A model generated the notes under the pieces. That model was given only the letters and a program-made list of their open reading frames with translations. It was not told where the DNA came from and did no database searches. Source: Alphaproteobacteria bacterium (GTDB taxonomy: Bacteria > Pseudomonadota > Alphaproteobacteria > Rhizobiales > Amorphaceae). From it: a DNA stretch of 64,000 bases. Below, in pieces: positions 1 to 10,844 of the stretch. Position numbers and translations under genes: made by a program. Positions within the stretch are counted from its first letter, which is position 1. The number at the start of each line of letters is the position of its first letter. The stretch is from positions 1 through 64,000 of the forward strand of contig JAUIJH010000006.1 in NCBI GenBank assembly GCA_030431335.1. The letters are read 5' to 3'.

Positions 1-241
1 GCACCTCGTCGATCATCTCCGCGATGCCTTGCATCACCGCCTCGCGCGGGACCACGTTGGCACCGGCCTCCATCAGGTCGGCGACGGAGCGGCCGTCGCG
101 CGCCCCTTCCATCACGAAATCGGTGATCAGCGCGATGGTCTCGGGGTAGTTCAGCTTGACCCCGCGTTCGCGCCGGCGACGCGCCACCTCGGCGGCCATC
201 GCAATCATCAGCTTGTCCTTTTCGCGCGGCGATAGGTTCAT
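1..241 (-). CDS. ureA: Urease subunit gamma (3' end beyond the window start)
   Basis: Reverse-strand translation from ATG at 241: [60 protein letters not shown]..., characteristic of urease gamma. Confidence 0.95.
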   Translation of the reverse strand, partial: MNLSPREKDKLMIAMAAEVARRRRERGVKLNYPETIALITDFVMEGARDGRSVADLMEAGANVVPREAVMQGIAEMIDEV

Positions 242-257
242 GGGTCCCGTCCGAGGA

Positions 258-1070
258 TCAAATCTGCCAGGAGTGGGGCGCGGGCGCCCCGGTCAGCGCG
301 GTGAGAGCCCGCGCGAGCGCATCCTGAAGCGCTCCGTGCGTCGGCGCAAGGATTCGCGACACCACGAGCCCGCGAACGATGCTCACCCCCGCGGCCGGCG
401 GCAGCACCTGCCGCACCGCCTCGCAGGCGCCCTTGAGGTCGCCGCCGCGGTGCAGGACGAGCCCCGCCGCCCGGTTGCCGCCCAGCATCGCCGGCGACCC
501 CGCGTCCGCGAGCCCCTCCGTGTCGAGCCGCAGCGCGTCGACCAGGGCGAGCGTGCCGTCCACATAGACGTCGGTCCGATCGCGCAAATGCACCGAGCGC
601 ACCGTCTCGCCCATCGCCGCCCGACCGAACACGAGCCCCTCGCAGAAGGTGAGCTGCGCGTCGGCGGCCAGGTCGATGCGCGTGCGCCGCACCAGCGCCG
701 CCGCATCGAACAGGATGGTCGGCTGCGGCGCGTGCACCAGGCTGCCCCCGGCACCGACGCGGAGCGTCTGGCTCACCCGCGCCGCCCCGCCCTCGGCGCG
801 GTAGACGCGCTCGCTCGCCTGGGTCGACAGCGTGAGCGGGCGCCCGGCCACGGTGGCGCTGAGCTCGAACCGGTCGCCGCCGGCAAGCCCGCCCGCCGTG
901 TTGAGCACCAGCGCCTCGACCGCGTCGTGCACGGTCCGCAGGAAGCGGAGCTTGCCGCTGCCCCCCTGGTAGGCGCGCCGCACACTGGCGCGCCCGTCCC
1001 GCTCGGCGACCTCCAGCTCGATGCGCCCCGTGGAACGCTGATAGAGCGTCGTCGCGTGCGGCGCGTTCAA
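258..1070 (-). CDS. ureD: Urease accessory protein UreD
   Basis: ...[37 protein letters not shown]...[17 protein letters not shown]..., UreD-like; directly upstream of ureA. Start is probably TTG at 1070, overlapping the preceding gene's stop. Confidence 0.88.
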   Translation of the reverse strand: MNAPHATTLYQRSTGRIELEVAERDGRASVRRAYQGGSGKLRFLRTVHDAVEALVLNTAGGLAGGDRFELSATVAGRPLTLSTQASERVYRAEGGAARVSQTLRVGAGGSLVHAPQPTILFDAAALVRRTRIDLAADAQLTFCEGLVFGRAAMGETVRSVHLRDRTDVYVDGTLALVDALRLDTEGLADAGSPAMLGGNRAAGLVLHRGGDLKGACEAVRQVLPPAAGVSIVRGLVVSRILAPTHGALQDALARALTALTGAPAPHSWQI

Positions 1071-2185
1071 GCGCGCTCGCGCGACAGCCGCACCGCCGCC
1101 TCGATGAAGGCAACCCCGGCCACCCCGTCCGCGATGCCGGGAAAGTCCACGCCCGGATCGGGCGGCGTGCCGTCGCGGTGGGCGCGGATCGCCCGCGCGG
1201 CCTCCTCGTAGATGTTGGCGAAGCCTTCCAGGTAGCCCTCCGGGTGGCCCGCCGGCACGCGGCTGACGCGCGCGGCCACGGGCCCCGCCCCCGCGCCCAT
1301 GCGGGTGATCTTGCGCGCCGGCTCGCCCAGCGGCGTGAACCACAGCTCGTTGGGGTTTTCCTGGCGGAAGGCGAGCCCACCCTTTTCGCCGTAGACGCGC
1401 AAGGTCAGCGCGTTCTCGTTGCCGCTGGCCACCTGCGAGCACCACAGCGAGCCGCGCGCCGCGCCCGCCCGCAGCGTGATGAAGGCGTTGTCGTCGAGCT
1501 TGCGGCCGGACACGAAGCTGTGCAGCTCGGCCGCGCTCACCTCGAAATCGAGCCCGCTCACGTAGCAGGCGAGCTGGTAGGCGTGGGTGCCGATGTCGCC
1601 GATGGCGCCGCCGGGGCCGGACTGGGCGGGATCGGTGCGCCAGCCGGCCTGCTTGTTGCCGGTGTCCTCCACCCGCTCGGCCAGCCAGTCCTGCGCATAC
1701 TCGGCCACCACCACGCGGATCGCGCCGAGCTGGCCCTCGCGCACCATCTGCCGCGCCTGCCGCACCATCGGGTAGCCGGCATAGTTGTGGGTCAGCGCGA
1801 AGACGAGGCCGGTCTCCTCGACCAGCGCCTCCAGCGCCTTGGCCTTCTCCAGCGAGGTGGTGAGCGGCTTGTCGCAGATCACGTGGATGCCGGCCTTGAG
1901 AAAGGCCTCGGCCACGTCGAAGTGGAGGTGGTTGGGCGTCACGATGGCGACGGCCTCGATGCCGTCCGCGCGCGCCGCCTCGGCCGTCGCCATCTCGCGG
2001 AAGTCGGCATAGGCGCGCTCGGGCGCGATGCCGAGCGCCGCCGCCGAGGACGCCGCCCGCGCCGCGTCCGAGGACAGCGCCCCCGCCACCAGCGTGTAGT
2101 GCCCGTCCATGCGCGCCGCGATCCGGTGCACCGCGCCGATGAACGCCCCCTCGCCGCCGCCGACCATCCCTAGTCTGATTGTCAT
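1067..2185 (-). CDS. Gfo/Idh/MocA family oxidoreductase
   Basis: 372 aa; N-terminal Rossmann motif [17 protein letters not shown] and [28 protein letters not shown]. Confidence 0.92.
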   Translation of the reverse strand: MTIRLGMVGGGEGAFIGAVHRIAARMDGHYTLVAGALSSDAARAASSAAALGIAPERAYADFREMATAEAARADGIEAVAIVTPNHLHFDVAEAFLKAGIHVICDKPLTTSLEKAKALEALVEETGLVFALTHNYAGYPMVRQARQMVREGQLGAIRVVVAEYAQDWLAERVEDTGNKQAGWRTDPAQSGPGGAIGDIGTHAYQLACYVSGLDFEVSAAELHSFVSGRKLDDNAFITLRAGAARGSLWCSQVASGNENALTLRVYGEKGGLAFRQENPNELWFTPLGEPARKITRMGAGAGPVAARVSRVPAGHPEGYLEGFANIYEEAARAIRAHRDGTPPDPGVDFPGIADGVAGVAFIEAAVRLSRERA

Positions 2186-2195
2186 TGTCGTTGCC

Positions 2196-3272
2196 TCACA
2201 GTCCGAGAAAGCGCCGGCCCACCGGCCGTGCGCGCGGGTCGAGCCGCTCCGGCTGCTCGCCGAACCAATCCTTCTGGCCGCCGCGCAGGAAGTCGACCGG
2301 GAAGCCGAGCGGCCGCGCGCTGACGGCCTCCAGGCGCGCCATGATCTCGTCCGGCACCACGAGCTCGGCCGCCTTGAGGTTGTCCTCGATATGGCGGACC
2401 GAACGCGCGCCGATGATGGGAATGTGCATGTCCGACTTGGCGCGCAGCCAGGCGAGCGCGAGACGCGCGGGGCGCGTGCCCAGCGCCTCGGCGCAGGCGA
2501 TCAACTCGCGCACCACCGCGTTGGTGGCCTCGGCCTTGTACTTGTCGAAGTTGCGGGCCACCACGCCCGACGCGACGCGGCCCTGGTAGTTCTCGTCCGG
2601 GTCGGGCGCCACCAGCTTGCCCGACAGCGCCCCCGCCCCCAGCGGCGACCAGTCGAGCACCGACAGGCCCAGCGCATCGGCCATCGGCAGGAGCTCGCGC
2701 TCCGCCTCGCGCATGGCGAGGTTGTACTCGATCTGGATGCAGGCCGGCCGGGCGAAGCGGGCGAATTCGGCATAAAGGTCCGCCCGCGCCACCAGCCAGG
2801 CGGGAAAGTCCGACAGCCCGACATAGAGCACCTTGCCCGCGCGCACCGCGTCGTCGAGCGCGCGCACCGTCTCCTCGATGGGCGTGAAGCCGTCGTACAT
2901 GTGGGTGTAGTAGAGGTCGACATAGTCGGTGCCGAGCCGCTTCAGGCTGGCATCCAGCGCATGGGTGAGGCTCTTGCGGCTGTTGCCGCCGCCGTTGGGG
3001 TCGGTCCTGTCGCGCGAGACGGTGTATTTGGTGGCGATGACGAAGCGCTGGCGCGCCTCGGCCACGAACTCGCCCACCATCCGTTCCGAGGTGCCGCGGG
3101 TGTAGCCGTCGGCCGTGTCGATGAAGTTGCCGCCGGCCTCGACATAGGCGTCGAAGATCCGGCGGCTCTCGTCCTTGTCGGCGCCCCAGCCGTTCTCGGT
3201 GCCGAAGGTCATCGCGCCGAGCGCGTACTCCGACACCTTGAGCCCGGTGCGACCCAGAAACGTCGTCTTCAT
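2196..3272 (-). CDS. Aldo/keto reductase
   Basis: 358 aa; MKTTFLGRTGLKVSEYALGAMTFG...GGNFIDTADGY...DYVDLYYTHMYD. Confidence 0.93.
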   Translation of the reverse strand: MKTTFLGRTGLKVSEYALGAMTFGTENGWGADKDESRRIFDAYVEAGGNFIDTADGYTRGTSERMVGEFVAEARQRFVIATKYTVSRDRTDPNGGGNSRKSLTHALDASLKRLGTDYVDLYYTHMYDGFTPIEETVRALDDAVRAGKVLYVGLSDFPAWLVARADLYAEFARFARPACIQIEYNLAMREAERELLPMADALGLSVLDWSPLGAGALSGKLVAPDPDENYQGRVASGVVARNFDKYKAEATNAVVRELIACAEALGTRPARLALAWLRAKSDMHIPIIGARSVRHIEDNLKAAELVVPDEIMARLEAVSARPLGFPVDFLRGGQKDWFGEQPERLDPRARPVGRRFLGL

Positions 3273-3297
3273 CCCGCTACCCCCGCCTGGCGGGCGG

Positions 3298-5451
3298 CTA
3301 AACCGTCATCGGCTCGATCACCACCCGATCGGTCTCCCCCGCCAAGGTCGAGACAAGCACGATACCGCCGCCTCGCTCCACCAGAATGCGCCGCGCGGTC
3401 TCCAGCGCCTCCTCGCGCGTGTCGAACACGTCGCTGGAAAGGCCGGTCGCCGCGTCGTTGACCACGAAGCCCTCGAACACCTCCACCACGTCGATGCGGT
3501 TTTCGGTGGGCTTGCCGGCGGCGGCGGCCATGGCGCGCTTCAGGTCGGGCGGGGTCGCCTCGGCGACCAGCTCGGCGATGGCGCTCGTCAGCGGCACCGT
3601 GCGGCTCTCGCGCGAGCCGAGCCGGCGCACGTTGACCGTGCCTTCCTCCGCCTCGCGCGCTCCGACGACCAGGATCACCGGCACCTTGGCCGCCGAATGC
3701 TCGCGGACCTTGTAGTTGATCTTCTCGTTGCGCAGGTCCGCCTCGGCGACGAGCCCGGCCGCCCGCGCCGCCGCCGTCACCTTGCGCGCATAATCGTCGA
3801 CGTCGGAGACGATGGTGCACACCTTGACCTGCAGTGGCGACAGCCACAGCGGCAGGTGCCCGGCGAAGTTTTCGATCAGGATGCCGAGGAAGCGCTCCAG
3901 CGAGCCCACCATCGCGCGGTGGATCATCACCGGCGTGTGCTTCTCGCCGTCGGCGCCGATATAGAATGCGCCGAGCCGGCCGGGCATGTTGAGGTCGACC
4001 TGGACCGTCCCGCACTGCCACTCGCGGCCGATGGCATCGCGCAGCGTGTACTCGAGCTTGGGCCCGTAGAAGGCGCCCTCGCCCTTGTTCAGCGTCCACT
4101 CCTGCCCGATCCGGTCGAGCACCTCGCGCAAGGCGGCCTCGGCCGCATCCCAGGCCTCGTCCGAACCCACGCGCACGTCCGGCCGGTCGGCGAACTTGAT
4201 CACCACGTCCGTAAAGCCGAGGTCCTGGTAGATCGACATGATGACGTCGTTGATCTTCACGCACTCGGCCGCGATCTGCTCCGTGGTGCAGAAGACGTGC
4301 GCGTCGTCCTGGGTGAAGGCGCGCACCCGCATCAGCCCGTGCAGCGCGCCGGACGGCTCGTAGCGGTGCACCTTGCCGAACTCGGACACCTTGTGCGGCA
4401 GGTCGCGATAGGACTTGAGGCCGTTCTTGAACACCTGGACGTGGCCGGGGCAGTTCATCGGCTTGATGGCGTAGGTCCGCTCGTCCGGCGTCTGCGACAG
4501 GTACATGTTGTCGCCGAACTTTTCGGCGTGGCCGGAGGCCTGCCACAGCGAGATGTCCATCAGCTCGGGCGTGTTCACCTCATGGTAGCCGGCGGCCTCG
4601 TTGCGCCGGCGCACGTACGAAATGAGGGTCTGGAACAGCCGCCAGCCCTTCTCGTGCCAGAACACGGCGCCGGGCGCCTCCTCCTGGAAGTGAAAGAGGT
4701 CCATCTCGCGTCCGAGCCTGCGGTGGTCGCGCTTTTCGGCTTCCTCCAGCATGGTGAGGTGGGCGTCGAGCGCCTTCTTGTCCGGCCATGCGGTGCCGTA
4801 GATGCGCGTCAGCATCTCGCGGTTGGAATCGCCGCGCCAATAGGCTCCCGCCACCTTCATCAGCTTGAACGCGTCGCCCGCGTTGCCGGTGGACGCCATG
4901 TGCGGGCCACGGCACAGGTCGAACCACTCGCCCTGGCTATAGATCTTGAGGTCCTGATCCTCCGGAATGGCGTCGATCAGCTCGACTTTGAACTTCTCGC
5001 CCATCCCGGCGAAGGTTTCCTTCGCCTTCTGCCGCGACCAGACCTCTTTGGTGAAGGGTTTGTTGGCCTGCACGATCTGGCGCATCTTCGCCTCGATCTT
5101 CGGCAGATCGTCGGTGGTGAAGGGCGTATCGCGATAGAAATCGTAGAAGAAGCCGTCCTTGATCACGGGGCCGATGGTGACCTGCGTGCCCGGGAACAGG
5201 CTCTGCACGGCCTCGGCCATCACGTGGGCGGCGTCGTGGCGGATCAGCTCCAGCGCCTCCTCGTCGGTGCGGGAGATGAAGCGCAGCGTGCCGTCGTGCT
5301 CGATGGGATCGGCGAGATCGTGCAGCGTGCCGTCGAGCGTCATCGCGACGGTCTTCTTCGCCAGCGACTTGGAAATCGAGGCGGCGATCTCGGCGCCTGT
5401 GGTGCCGGGCGCATACTCGCGGCTCGCACCGTCGGGGAACGTGATTTTCAT
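3298..5451 (-). CDS. thrS: Threonine--tRNA ligase
   Basis: 717 aa; TGS domain, SAD domain and class II aaRS core ([32 protein letters not shown]). Confidence 0.97.
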   Translation of the reverse strand: MKITFPDGASREYAPGTTGAEIAASISKSLAKKTVAMTLDGTLHDLADPIEHDGTLRFISRTDEEALELIRHDAAHVMAEAVQSLFPGTQVTIGPVIKDGFFYDFYRDTPFTTDDLPKIEAKMRQIVQANKPFTKEVWSRQKAKETFAGMGEKFKVELIDAIPEDQDLKIYSQGEWFDLCRGPHMASTGNAGDAFKLMKVAGAYWRGDSNREMLTRIYGTAWPDKKALDAHLTMLEEAEKRDHRRLGREMDLFHFQEEAPGAVFWHEKGWRLFQTLISYVRRRNEAAGYHEVNTPELMDISLWQASGHAEKFGDNMYLSQTPDERTYAIKPMNCPGHVQVFKNGLKSYRDLPHKVSEFGKVHRYEPSGALHGLMRVRAFTQDDAHVFCTTEQIAAECVKINDVIMSIYQDLGFTDVVIKFADRPDVRVGSDEAWDAAEAALREVLDRIGQEWTLNKGEGAFYGPKLEYTLRDAIGREWQCGTVQVDLNMPGRLGAFYIGADGEKHTPVMIHRAMVGSLERFLGILIENFAGHLPLWLSPLQVKVCTIVSDVDDYARKVTAAARAAGLVAEADLRNEKINYKVREHSAAKVPVILVVGAREAEEGTVNVRRLGSRESRTVPLTSAIAELVAEATPPDLKRAMAAAAGKPTENRIDVVEVFEGFVVNDAATGLSSDVFDTREEALETARRILVERGGGIVLVSTLAGETDRVVIEPMTV

Positions 5452-5604
5452 GGGCCTGTCTCCAGCTCACTCACTGCCTACAATGCAGGTAAGCGGGGCC
5501 TGCCTACCCCCCGGCGCGAGCGATTGCAATCGCCCGTGCCGCCGCTTCCCCTCGCCGGGCCGCCCCCTCGCACCCGCGCACCGCACAGACAGGACGACCG
5601 CACG

Positions 5605-5988
5605 ATGCCGACCGACCTCGCCGCCTTCTACCGGGACTATATTGCCTGCCTCAACGCGCAGGACTGGCCGGCGCTGGGCCGGTTCGTCGACGCCGGGGCC
5701 ATCCACAACGGCCGCGCCCTCGGCCTCGCCGGCTATCGCGCCATGCTGGAGCACGATTTCGCCACCATCCCCGATCTGCGTTTCGACATCGCGCTCCTGG
5801 TCGTCGAGCCGCCGCACATTGCGGCCCGGCTGCAATTCGACTGCTCGCCGAAGGGCGAGTTCCTGGGCCTCGCAATCGGCGGCAGGCGGGTCGCGTTCAG
5901 CGAAAACGTCTTCTACGCGGTGGCGGACGGCCGGATCGCCGAGGTCTGGTCGGTGATCGACAAGGCGGCCATCGAGGCTCAGCTCTAG
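5605..5988 (+). CDS. NTF2-like / SnoaL-like ester cyclase family protein
   Basis: 127 aa from ATG 5605: MPTDLAAFYRDYIACLNAQDWPALGRFVDAGAIHNGRALGLAGYRAMLEHDFATIPDLRFDI... Confidence 0.75.
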   Translation: MPTDLAAFYRDYIACLNAQDWPALGRFVDAGAIHNGRALGLAGYRAMLEHDFATIPDLRFDIALLVVEPPHIAARLQFDCSPKGEFLGLAIGGRRVAFSENVFYAVADGRIAEVWSVIDKAAIEAQL

Positions 5989-5992
5989 GTCC

Positions 5993-6080
5993 GTTCGGGC
6001 CCACTCGTGTTCGCCCGAACCGCTCCAGCTTTCTTGCTGGCCGCGTTCTTCCGAGTCGCTTGCCGGTTCCGACAAGCTCG
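5993..6080. repeat. Copy A of a dispersed intergenic stem-loop repeat
   Basis: GTTCGGGC(5993-6000)...GCCCGAAC(6013-6020) hairpin with core ACTCGTGTTCGCCCGAACCGCTCC; related to copy B at 21556-21646, and both share AGCTCGAAAACGC downstream. Confidence 0.65.
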
Positions 6081-6092
6081 AAAACGCTCTGG

Positions 6093-6395
6093 CTATTTGA
6101 GCCGGTCGGCGGGGGGCATGTGGCGGCCGGTCCAGCGCGCGTAGGCCCAGGGGCGGCGCGCGGCCTCGGGCGGCAGGTCCGGCACCGGGTCGAAGCCGGC
6201 GGCGCCGAACGGGTTGCAGCGCAGGATCCGCGCCAGCGCCAGAAAGCCGCCGCGCCAGGCGCCGTGGCGGTGGATCGCCTCGTCGGCATATTCAGAGCAC
6301 GTCGGCAGGTAGCGGCACTGGCGGCCCAGAAGCGGCGACAGCGTGACCCGGTAGGCGAAGATGAGCCCGCGCAGCGCGCCGGAGACCGGCCTCAT
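6093..6395 (-). CDS. yidD: Membrane protein insertion efficiency factor YidD
   Basis: RVTLSPLLGRQCRYLPTCSEYADEAIHRHGAWRGGFLALARILRCNPFGAAGFDPVP. Confidence 0.95.
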   Translation of the reverse strand: MRPVSGALRGLIFAYRVTLSPLLGRQCRYLPTCSEYADEAIHRHGAWRGGFLALARILRCNPFGAAGFDPVPDLPPEAARRPWAYARWTGRHMPPADRLK

Positions 6396-6829
6396 GCGGC
6401 CTGTGCGAGGCTCGCCTTGCGGGCCGCCTCCAGGGTCGCGCCGAAGGTGAGCAGCGTCGAGGCGTGGCGCGATTTGTGCTCGGCGACGGGTGCGAGGACG
6501 GCAAAGTCCGCGAACTTGCCGTCCGGCGGGGGGCCGCCGGCCTTCAGCATCGCGCTCACCGTGGCCTCCAGCGCCTCCAGCTCGGGCACGGTGAGGCCGA
6601 TCACGTTGTGCGCCATGATGGCGGACGAGGCCTGGCCGAGCGCGCACGCCTTCACGTCGTGCGCGAAGTCGGCGACGCGCCCGTCCTGCATTTTCACATC
6701 CACCGTCACCTGCGAACCGCACAGGCGCGAGCGGTGGGTCGCGCTCCCGTCCGGATGCTCCAGACGGCCCAGACGCGGGATGTTGGCCGCATAGGCCAGG
6801 ATCTTGTCGTTATAGAGGTCGCTCAGCAT
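6392..6829 (-). CDS. NifU/IscU-like iron-sulfur scaffold protein
   Basis: 145 aa; SRLCGSQVTVDVKMQDGRVADFAHDVKACALGQASSAIMAHNVIG. Confidence 0.88.
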   Translation of the reverse strand: MLSDLYNDKILAYAANIPRLGRLEHPDGSATHRSRLCGSQVTVDVKMQDGRVADFAHDVKACALGQASSAIMAHNVIGLTVPELEALEATVSAMLKAGGPPPDGKFADFAVLAPVAEHKSRHASTLLTFGATLEAARKASLAQAA

Positions 6830-6864
6830 GACATCCTCCGCGACGCGGAATATAGGGTTCGATC

Positions 6865-7296
6865 ATGCAACACGAAAGCCGTGCGTTGACCCCGTTTGCC
6901 GCACCCTCCCCCGACAAGACCGAGCAGGAGCGCGGCACCACCTTCCGGCCCCGCTTCGGCGCCGATGGGCTCGTCACCGCCATCGCCGTCGACGCGGCCG
7001 ACGGCACCATCCTGATGGTCGCCCACATGAACGCGCAGGCGCTAGAGGCCACGCGCGCCACCGGCATCGCCCACTATTTCAGCCGCTCGCGCAACGCGCT
7101 CTGGAAGAAGGGCGAGACCTCGGGCCAGTTGCAGAGCGTGCAGGAGATCCTGGTCGACTGCGACCAGGACGCACTAATCCTTCGCGTCGCCGTGGGGGGC
7201 GACGGGGGGGCATGCCATACCGGCGCGCGCTCGTGCTTCTATCGCGCGCTGGGTGCCGACGGCGCACTGGTCTCCGCCGAAAACCCAGCGCGCTGA
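6865..7296 (+). CDS. hisI: Phosphoribosyl-AMP cyclohydrolase
   Basis: 143 aa; [57 protein letters not shown]. Confidence 0.96.
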   Translation: MQHESRALTPFAAPSPDKTEQERGTTFRPRFGADGLVTAIAVDAADGTILMVAHMNAQALEATRATGIAHYFSRSRNALWKKGETSGQLQSVQEILVDCDQDALILRVAVGGDGGACHTGARSCFYRALGADGALVSAENPAR

Positions 7297-7300
7297 CCCG

Positions 7301-7729
7301 TCAGACCGAGTGGATGTAGGCGCGCATGTCGTCGCGCTCGCGCACCGCTTCCTCGATGCGCTGCTTCACCACGTCGCCGATCGAGACGAGGCCGACCACC
7401 CTGCCCTCGTCCACCACGGGCAGGTGGCGGAACCGCGACGCGGTCATCCGCTCCATGAGGTCGTCGATGAGATCGTCGAGCCCGCAGGTCTGCACCGACT
7501 GGGTCATGATGCTGGACGCCGGCGCCGACAGCGCCTCCGCGCCGCGGCTGGCGATGGCCCGCACCAGGTCGCGCTCCGACAGGATGCCCGCCAGGTGCTG
7601 CCCTTCCATGATCAGAACGGCACCGACACGGCGCGCGGTCAGTTCCGCAGCCACCTCGCCCAGCGTCGCTTCGGGACCCATGGCAAAAATGTCCCGGCCC
7701 TTTTCATCAAGGATCTGCTTGACCGTCAT
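7301..7729 (-). CDS. CBS domain-containing protein
   Basis: 142 aa; two CBS repeats (VGAVLIMEGQHLAGILSERDLVRAI; FRHLPVVDEGRVVGLVSIGDVV). Confidence 0.92.
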   Translation of the reverse strand: MTVKQILDEKGRDIFAMGPEATLGEVAAELTARRVGAVLIMEGQHLAGILSERDLVRAIASRGAEALSAPASSIMTQSVQTCGLDDLIDDLMERMTASRFRHLPVVDEGRVVGLVSIGDVVKQRIEEAVRERDDMRAYIHSV

Positions 7730-7789
7730 TCTGCTGCCTCCCTCACATTTTCGGCACCTCGAGAGTGTGCCTCAAACTGCCAGGGCTGA

Positions 7790-8560
7790 CTAGCTTCGGA
7801 CCGGATCAAACAACTTGAACGCGAACAGACCGACCAAAAAGCCGCCGAGATGGGCTTCCCACGCGATGGGCATCGCCATCGAGACGGCCCCGCCCAACCC
7901 AAAGGCGAGGTTGATCAGGAAGAAGATCACGATGAACGTGAGCGCCTGACGGTTGGACAACGTTGCAATGAGGCTGAGCGCGGGGCGCTTGTAGCGCGCG
8001 TCGCCGGGGGCGGAGCGGAACACCAGCGGGCCGCCGGCGTCGAAGACGAAGCGGGCCGCGCCGGCCATCTGGCCCGCGATCGCCGCCGAGGCGCCCACCA
8101 CCGGGATCGCCTCTCCAGGGTGGAACGCCAGGTGGACGGCCGCGCCGCCCGCCGCCGCCGCCGCCGAAAACAGCCAGAAGCGCAGGCCCCCGAAACGCCG
8201 CGCGACGGCCGAGCCGAACGCCAGCAGCCACACCCCGTTGGTGACGATGTGCATGACCGAGCCGTGCAGCAGCGCGTAGGTCACGAAGGTCCACACGTCC
8301 GCGCCGATGCCGCCGGGCAGCACCCCCCATTCGCTCGTGTAGCGAGCGGGGATGAAGGCGAACCAGGCGAGGACCTGCAGATCGTCGTGGTAGGAAAGGG
8401 TGGAGCGCAGCGCGTGGATGACCGCCAACAGCGCGATCATCACGATCACCGAGGTCGGCATCGTGAAGGCCGGCTCGCGGGCGGGCCTGGGCTCGATCGG
8501 GGGCCTGCGGTGCGGGCCGGCCTCCTCGTCGTGGCGGGGGATGCGCGGAATGTGGTTCAT
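7790..8560 (-). CDS. Rhomboid family intramembrane serine protease
   Basis: 256 aa; multiple TM helices, HIVTNGVWLLAFGSAVARRFG, VVGASAAIAGQMAGAARF (GxSx motif). Confidence 0.9.
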   Translation of the reverse strand: MNHIPRIPRHDEEAGPHRRPPIEPRPAREPAFTMPTSVIVMIALLAVIHALRSTLSYHDDLQVLAWFAFIPARYTSEWGVLPGGIGADVWTFVTYALLHGSVMHIVTNGVWLLAFGSAVARRFGGLRFWLFSAAAAAGGAAVHLAFHPGEAIPVVGASAAIAGQMAGAARFVFDAGGPLVFRSAPGDARYKRPALSLIATLSNRQALTFIVIFFLINLAFGLGGAVSMAMPIAWEAHLGGFLVGLFAFKLFDPVRS

Positions 8561-8595
8561 GGTTGCCGTGGTCTCCGCTCGCGGGCCCCACCCGT

Positions 8596-8707
8596 CTTAC
8601 GCAACTCCGTGGGTCCGCCACGTCTTACGCAATGACGTGGGTCCGCCACGTTCTACGCAATGACGTGGGAGCGCCACGTGTCACCCGAGGACGTGGGTCC
8701 GCCACGT
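8596..8707. repeat. Four tandem copies of a 28-bp unit, each with an inverted repeat ACGTGG-N5-CCACGT
   Basis: Units 8596-8623, 8624-8651, 8652-8679, 8680-8707, e.g. CTTACGCAATGACGTGGGTCCGCCACGT. Confidence 0.9.
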
Positions 8708-8759
8708 CGATTGGCAAGCGCGCGGGGCGACGCACGGCATCGCTCGATCCACCGTGCGA

Positions 8760-9017
8760 TCAGGCGCCCTCGAGGTCCATCTCCAGGATCGCCATGTTGA
8801 AGTTCCAGGACAGCTCGCCCTCGTCCTCATCGCGGTAGAGCACGCCGATGAACTCGTCGGCGAGGTAGACCTCGGCCGAATCGTCCTTGCGGGGCCGCGG
8901 GCGGACGCTGAGCTGCTCGTTGGCAAACTTCCGACGCATGTAGCCTTCGAGTTTCGCGATTTCGTCCTTCTTCACGGGCTCTCCTTCGTGAGTGTCAATG
9001 GCTTGGCTTTCACCCAA
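8760..9017 (-). CDS. DUF3126 family protein
   Basis: 85 aa; KKDEIAKLEGYMRRKFANEQLSVRPRPRKDDSAEVYLADEFIGVLYRDEDEGELSWNFNMAIL; adjacent to cysE as is common in alphaproteobacteria. Confidence 0.85.
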   Translation of the reverse strand: MGESQAIDTHEGEPVKKDEIAKLEGYMRRKFANEQLSVRPRPRKDDSAEVYLADEFIGVLYRDEDEGELSWNFNMAILEMDLEGA

Positions 9018-9132
9018 ACCTAAGGCAGCCGGGCGCTGCGGCCAGCGCCCTCATGGCGCGGCCGTTCCCAACTGCGGCGCCGCAAGCTGCCCCAGCGGCG
9101 TGCCCGGATCAACGGTTCGTCGGCGACGATCC

Positions 9133-9948
9133 CTAGCTTTGGCCCAGATCGGCGATGATCTGGTCCATCGAGCGGGAGGGTTCCGAGCAGCCCGCCTTGC
9201 CGACGATGCGGGCCGGAACGCCGGCCACCGTCACGTTCGGCGGCACCGCGGACAGCACCACCGAGCCGGCCGCGACACGTGAGCACGCGCCGATCTCGAA
9301 ATTGCCGAGCACCTTGGCGCCGGCCCCCAATAGCACGCCCGACGCGATCTTGGGATGTCGGTCGCCCTTGTCCTTGCCCGTGCCGCCCAGCGTGACGCCC
9401 TGCAGCATCGACACGTCGTCGCCGATCTTGGCCGTCGCGCCGATCACCACCCCGGTGGCGTGGTCCATGAAGATGCCGCGGCCCATCGGCACGGCCGGGT
9501 GGATGTCCACCTGCATCGCCGCGGAGGTGCGGCTCTGGATCATCAGCGCGAGGTCGCGCCGGCCGCGGTTCCACAGCGAGTGGGCCAGCCGGTGCGCCGT
9601 GATCGCGTGGAAGCCCTTGAAATAAAGGAACGGCTCGATCAGCCGCTCGCAGGCCGGATCGCGGTCGAGCACGGCCACCATGTCGACGCGGAAGACCTCC
9701 GCCAGCGCCGGGTCGTCGTCCAGCGCGTCGCGGAAGGCGTTGCGGATGTGGGTCGCCGGCAGGGCCGCGTCGGTCAGCCGGCTCGCGATGCGTTCCGCCA
9801 GCGCATCCTCGAGCGTCTGCTGGTCGAGGACCATTTCGTGCGCGAGGCCGGCCAGCGTCGGCTCGCGCTTGGCGATGGCCTCCGCTTCGTCGCGCAGATG
9901 CCGCCAGACCGGGTCGTGTACGTAGATCGCAGCCTGCTGTTCGCTCAT
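9133..9948 (-). CDS. cysE: Serine O-acetyltransferase
   Basis: 271 aa; hexapeptide repeats, DIHPAVPMGRGIFMDHATGVVIGATAKIGDDVSMLQGVTLGGTGK. Confidence 0.96.
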   Translation of the reverse strand: MSEQQAAIYVHDPVWRHLRDEAEAIAKREPTLAGLAHEMVLDQQTLEDALAERIASRLTDAALPATHIRNAFRDALDDDPALAEVFRVDMVAVLDRDPACERLIEPFLYFKGFHAITAHRLAHSLWNRGRRDLALMIQSRTSAAMQVDIHPAVPMGRGIFMDHATGVVIGATAKIGDDVSMLQGVTLGGTGKDKGDRHPKIASGVLLGAGAKVLGNFEIGACSRVAAGSVVLSAVPPNVTVAGVPARIVGKAGCSEPSRSMDQIIADLGQS

Positions 9949-10009
9949 GCGAGCCTCCCGCTCGGACCGTCCGAAGCCCTCAAAATAATTGCCATGACAC
10001 GGATCGCAA

Positions 10010-10768
10010 TCATTCTTTGTCCAGCGCCTCGAGAAATTCGGCGACGGCCTGCTTGTGACCCTTGTCGCCCACGGAGGTCATATGGTCGCGGCCCGGCAAA
10101 GTCACGGCGCGCGCGCCCGGAATGAGCGCGGCCAGGGCGTCGGCCGAGCCGGCGATATCGTCCTTGTCGCCGGCCACCACAAGGGCCGGCACGGCGATCT
10201 CGCCCACTTCGCGCGCGCTCAAGGTCTGCCGCGCGGCGCGGATGCAGGCGGCGAGCGCGCGCAGGTCGCTGCCGGTCTGCTCGGCGAAGACGCGGAAGCT
10301 GCGGGCGCTGGGGTCGCTGACCGTGGCGACGGATGGCGCCTCCAGCGCTTCGGCGATCGCCTCCGAGCCGCCGATGCCGTCGACCATGTTGCTGGCGAGG
10401 CCCGACAGCACCACGCCGCGCAGCCGCTCCGGCGCCGCCCGCGCCGCGAACGCGGCGATGCGCGCGCCCATCGAATAGCCCATCACCACCGCCTTGCCGG
10501 CGTCCAGATGGTCGATCAGCCGCACCACGTCCTGGGCCAAGATTTCGGTGTGGTAGGCTGCGCTGTCGTAGATCTTCTGCGAGCGCCCGTGGCCGCGATT
10601 GTCCAGCGCCACCACGCGGTGGCCGCCCTCGCTCAGCATCTTCACCCAGCCGGTGTTGACCCAGTTCACCACCCGGTTGGAGGCGAAGCCGTGCACCAGC
10701 ACCACCAGCGGGCCTTGCCCCTCGTCCAGATAGTCGATGGTGACGCCGGCGCTGTCGAAGTTCGCCAT
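10010..10768 (-). CDS. Alpha/beta hydrolase
   Basis: 252 aa from ATG 10768; VVLVHGFASNRVVNW, GYSMGARIAAFAA, catalytic His near GRDHMTSV. Confidence 0.9.
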   Translation of the reverse strand: MANFDSAGVTIDYLDEGQGPLVVLVHGFASNRVVNWVNTGWVKMLSEGGHRVVALDNRGHGRSQKIYDSAAYHTEILAQDVVRLIDHLDAGKAVVMGYSMGARIAAFAARAAPERLRGVVLSGLASNMVDGIGGSEAIAEALEAPSVATVSDPSARSFRVFAEQTGSDLRALAACIRAARQTLSAREVGEIAVPALVVAGDKDDIAGSADALAALIPGARAVTLPGRDHMTSVGDKGHKQAVAEFLEALDKE

Positions 10769-10844
10769 GTTCAATGACGCCCGCGCGGACATCCGCGCGC
10801 GTGCGCGGGTAACGTGGCGCGCCGCGTGCCCTGCGACACCGTGT

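Noticed and set aside
3175-5604. N-terminal ~800 aa of the 937-aa plus-strand ORF
   Set aside because: Shadow of thrS; only the last 127 aa (from 5605) resemble a real NTF2-like protein
8596-8707. CRISPR array
   Set aside because: Repeats are contiguous 28-bp units without variable spacers and no cas genes are present
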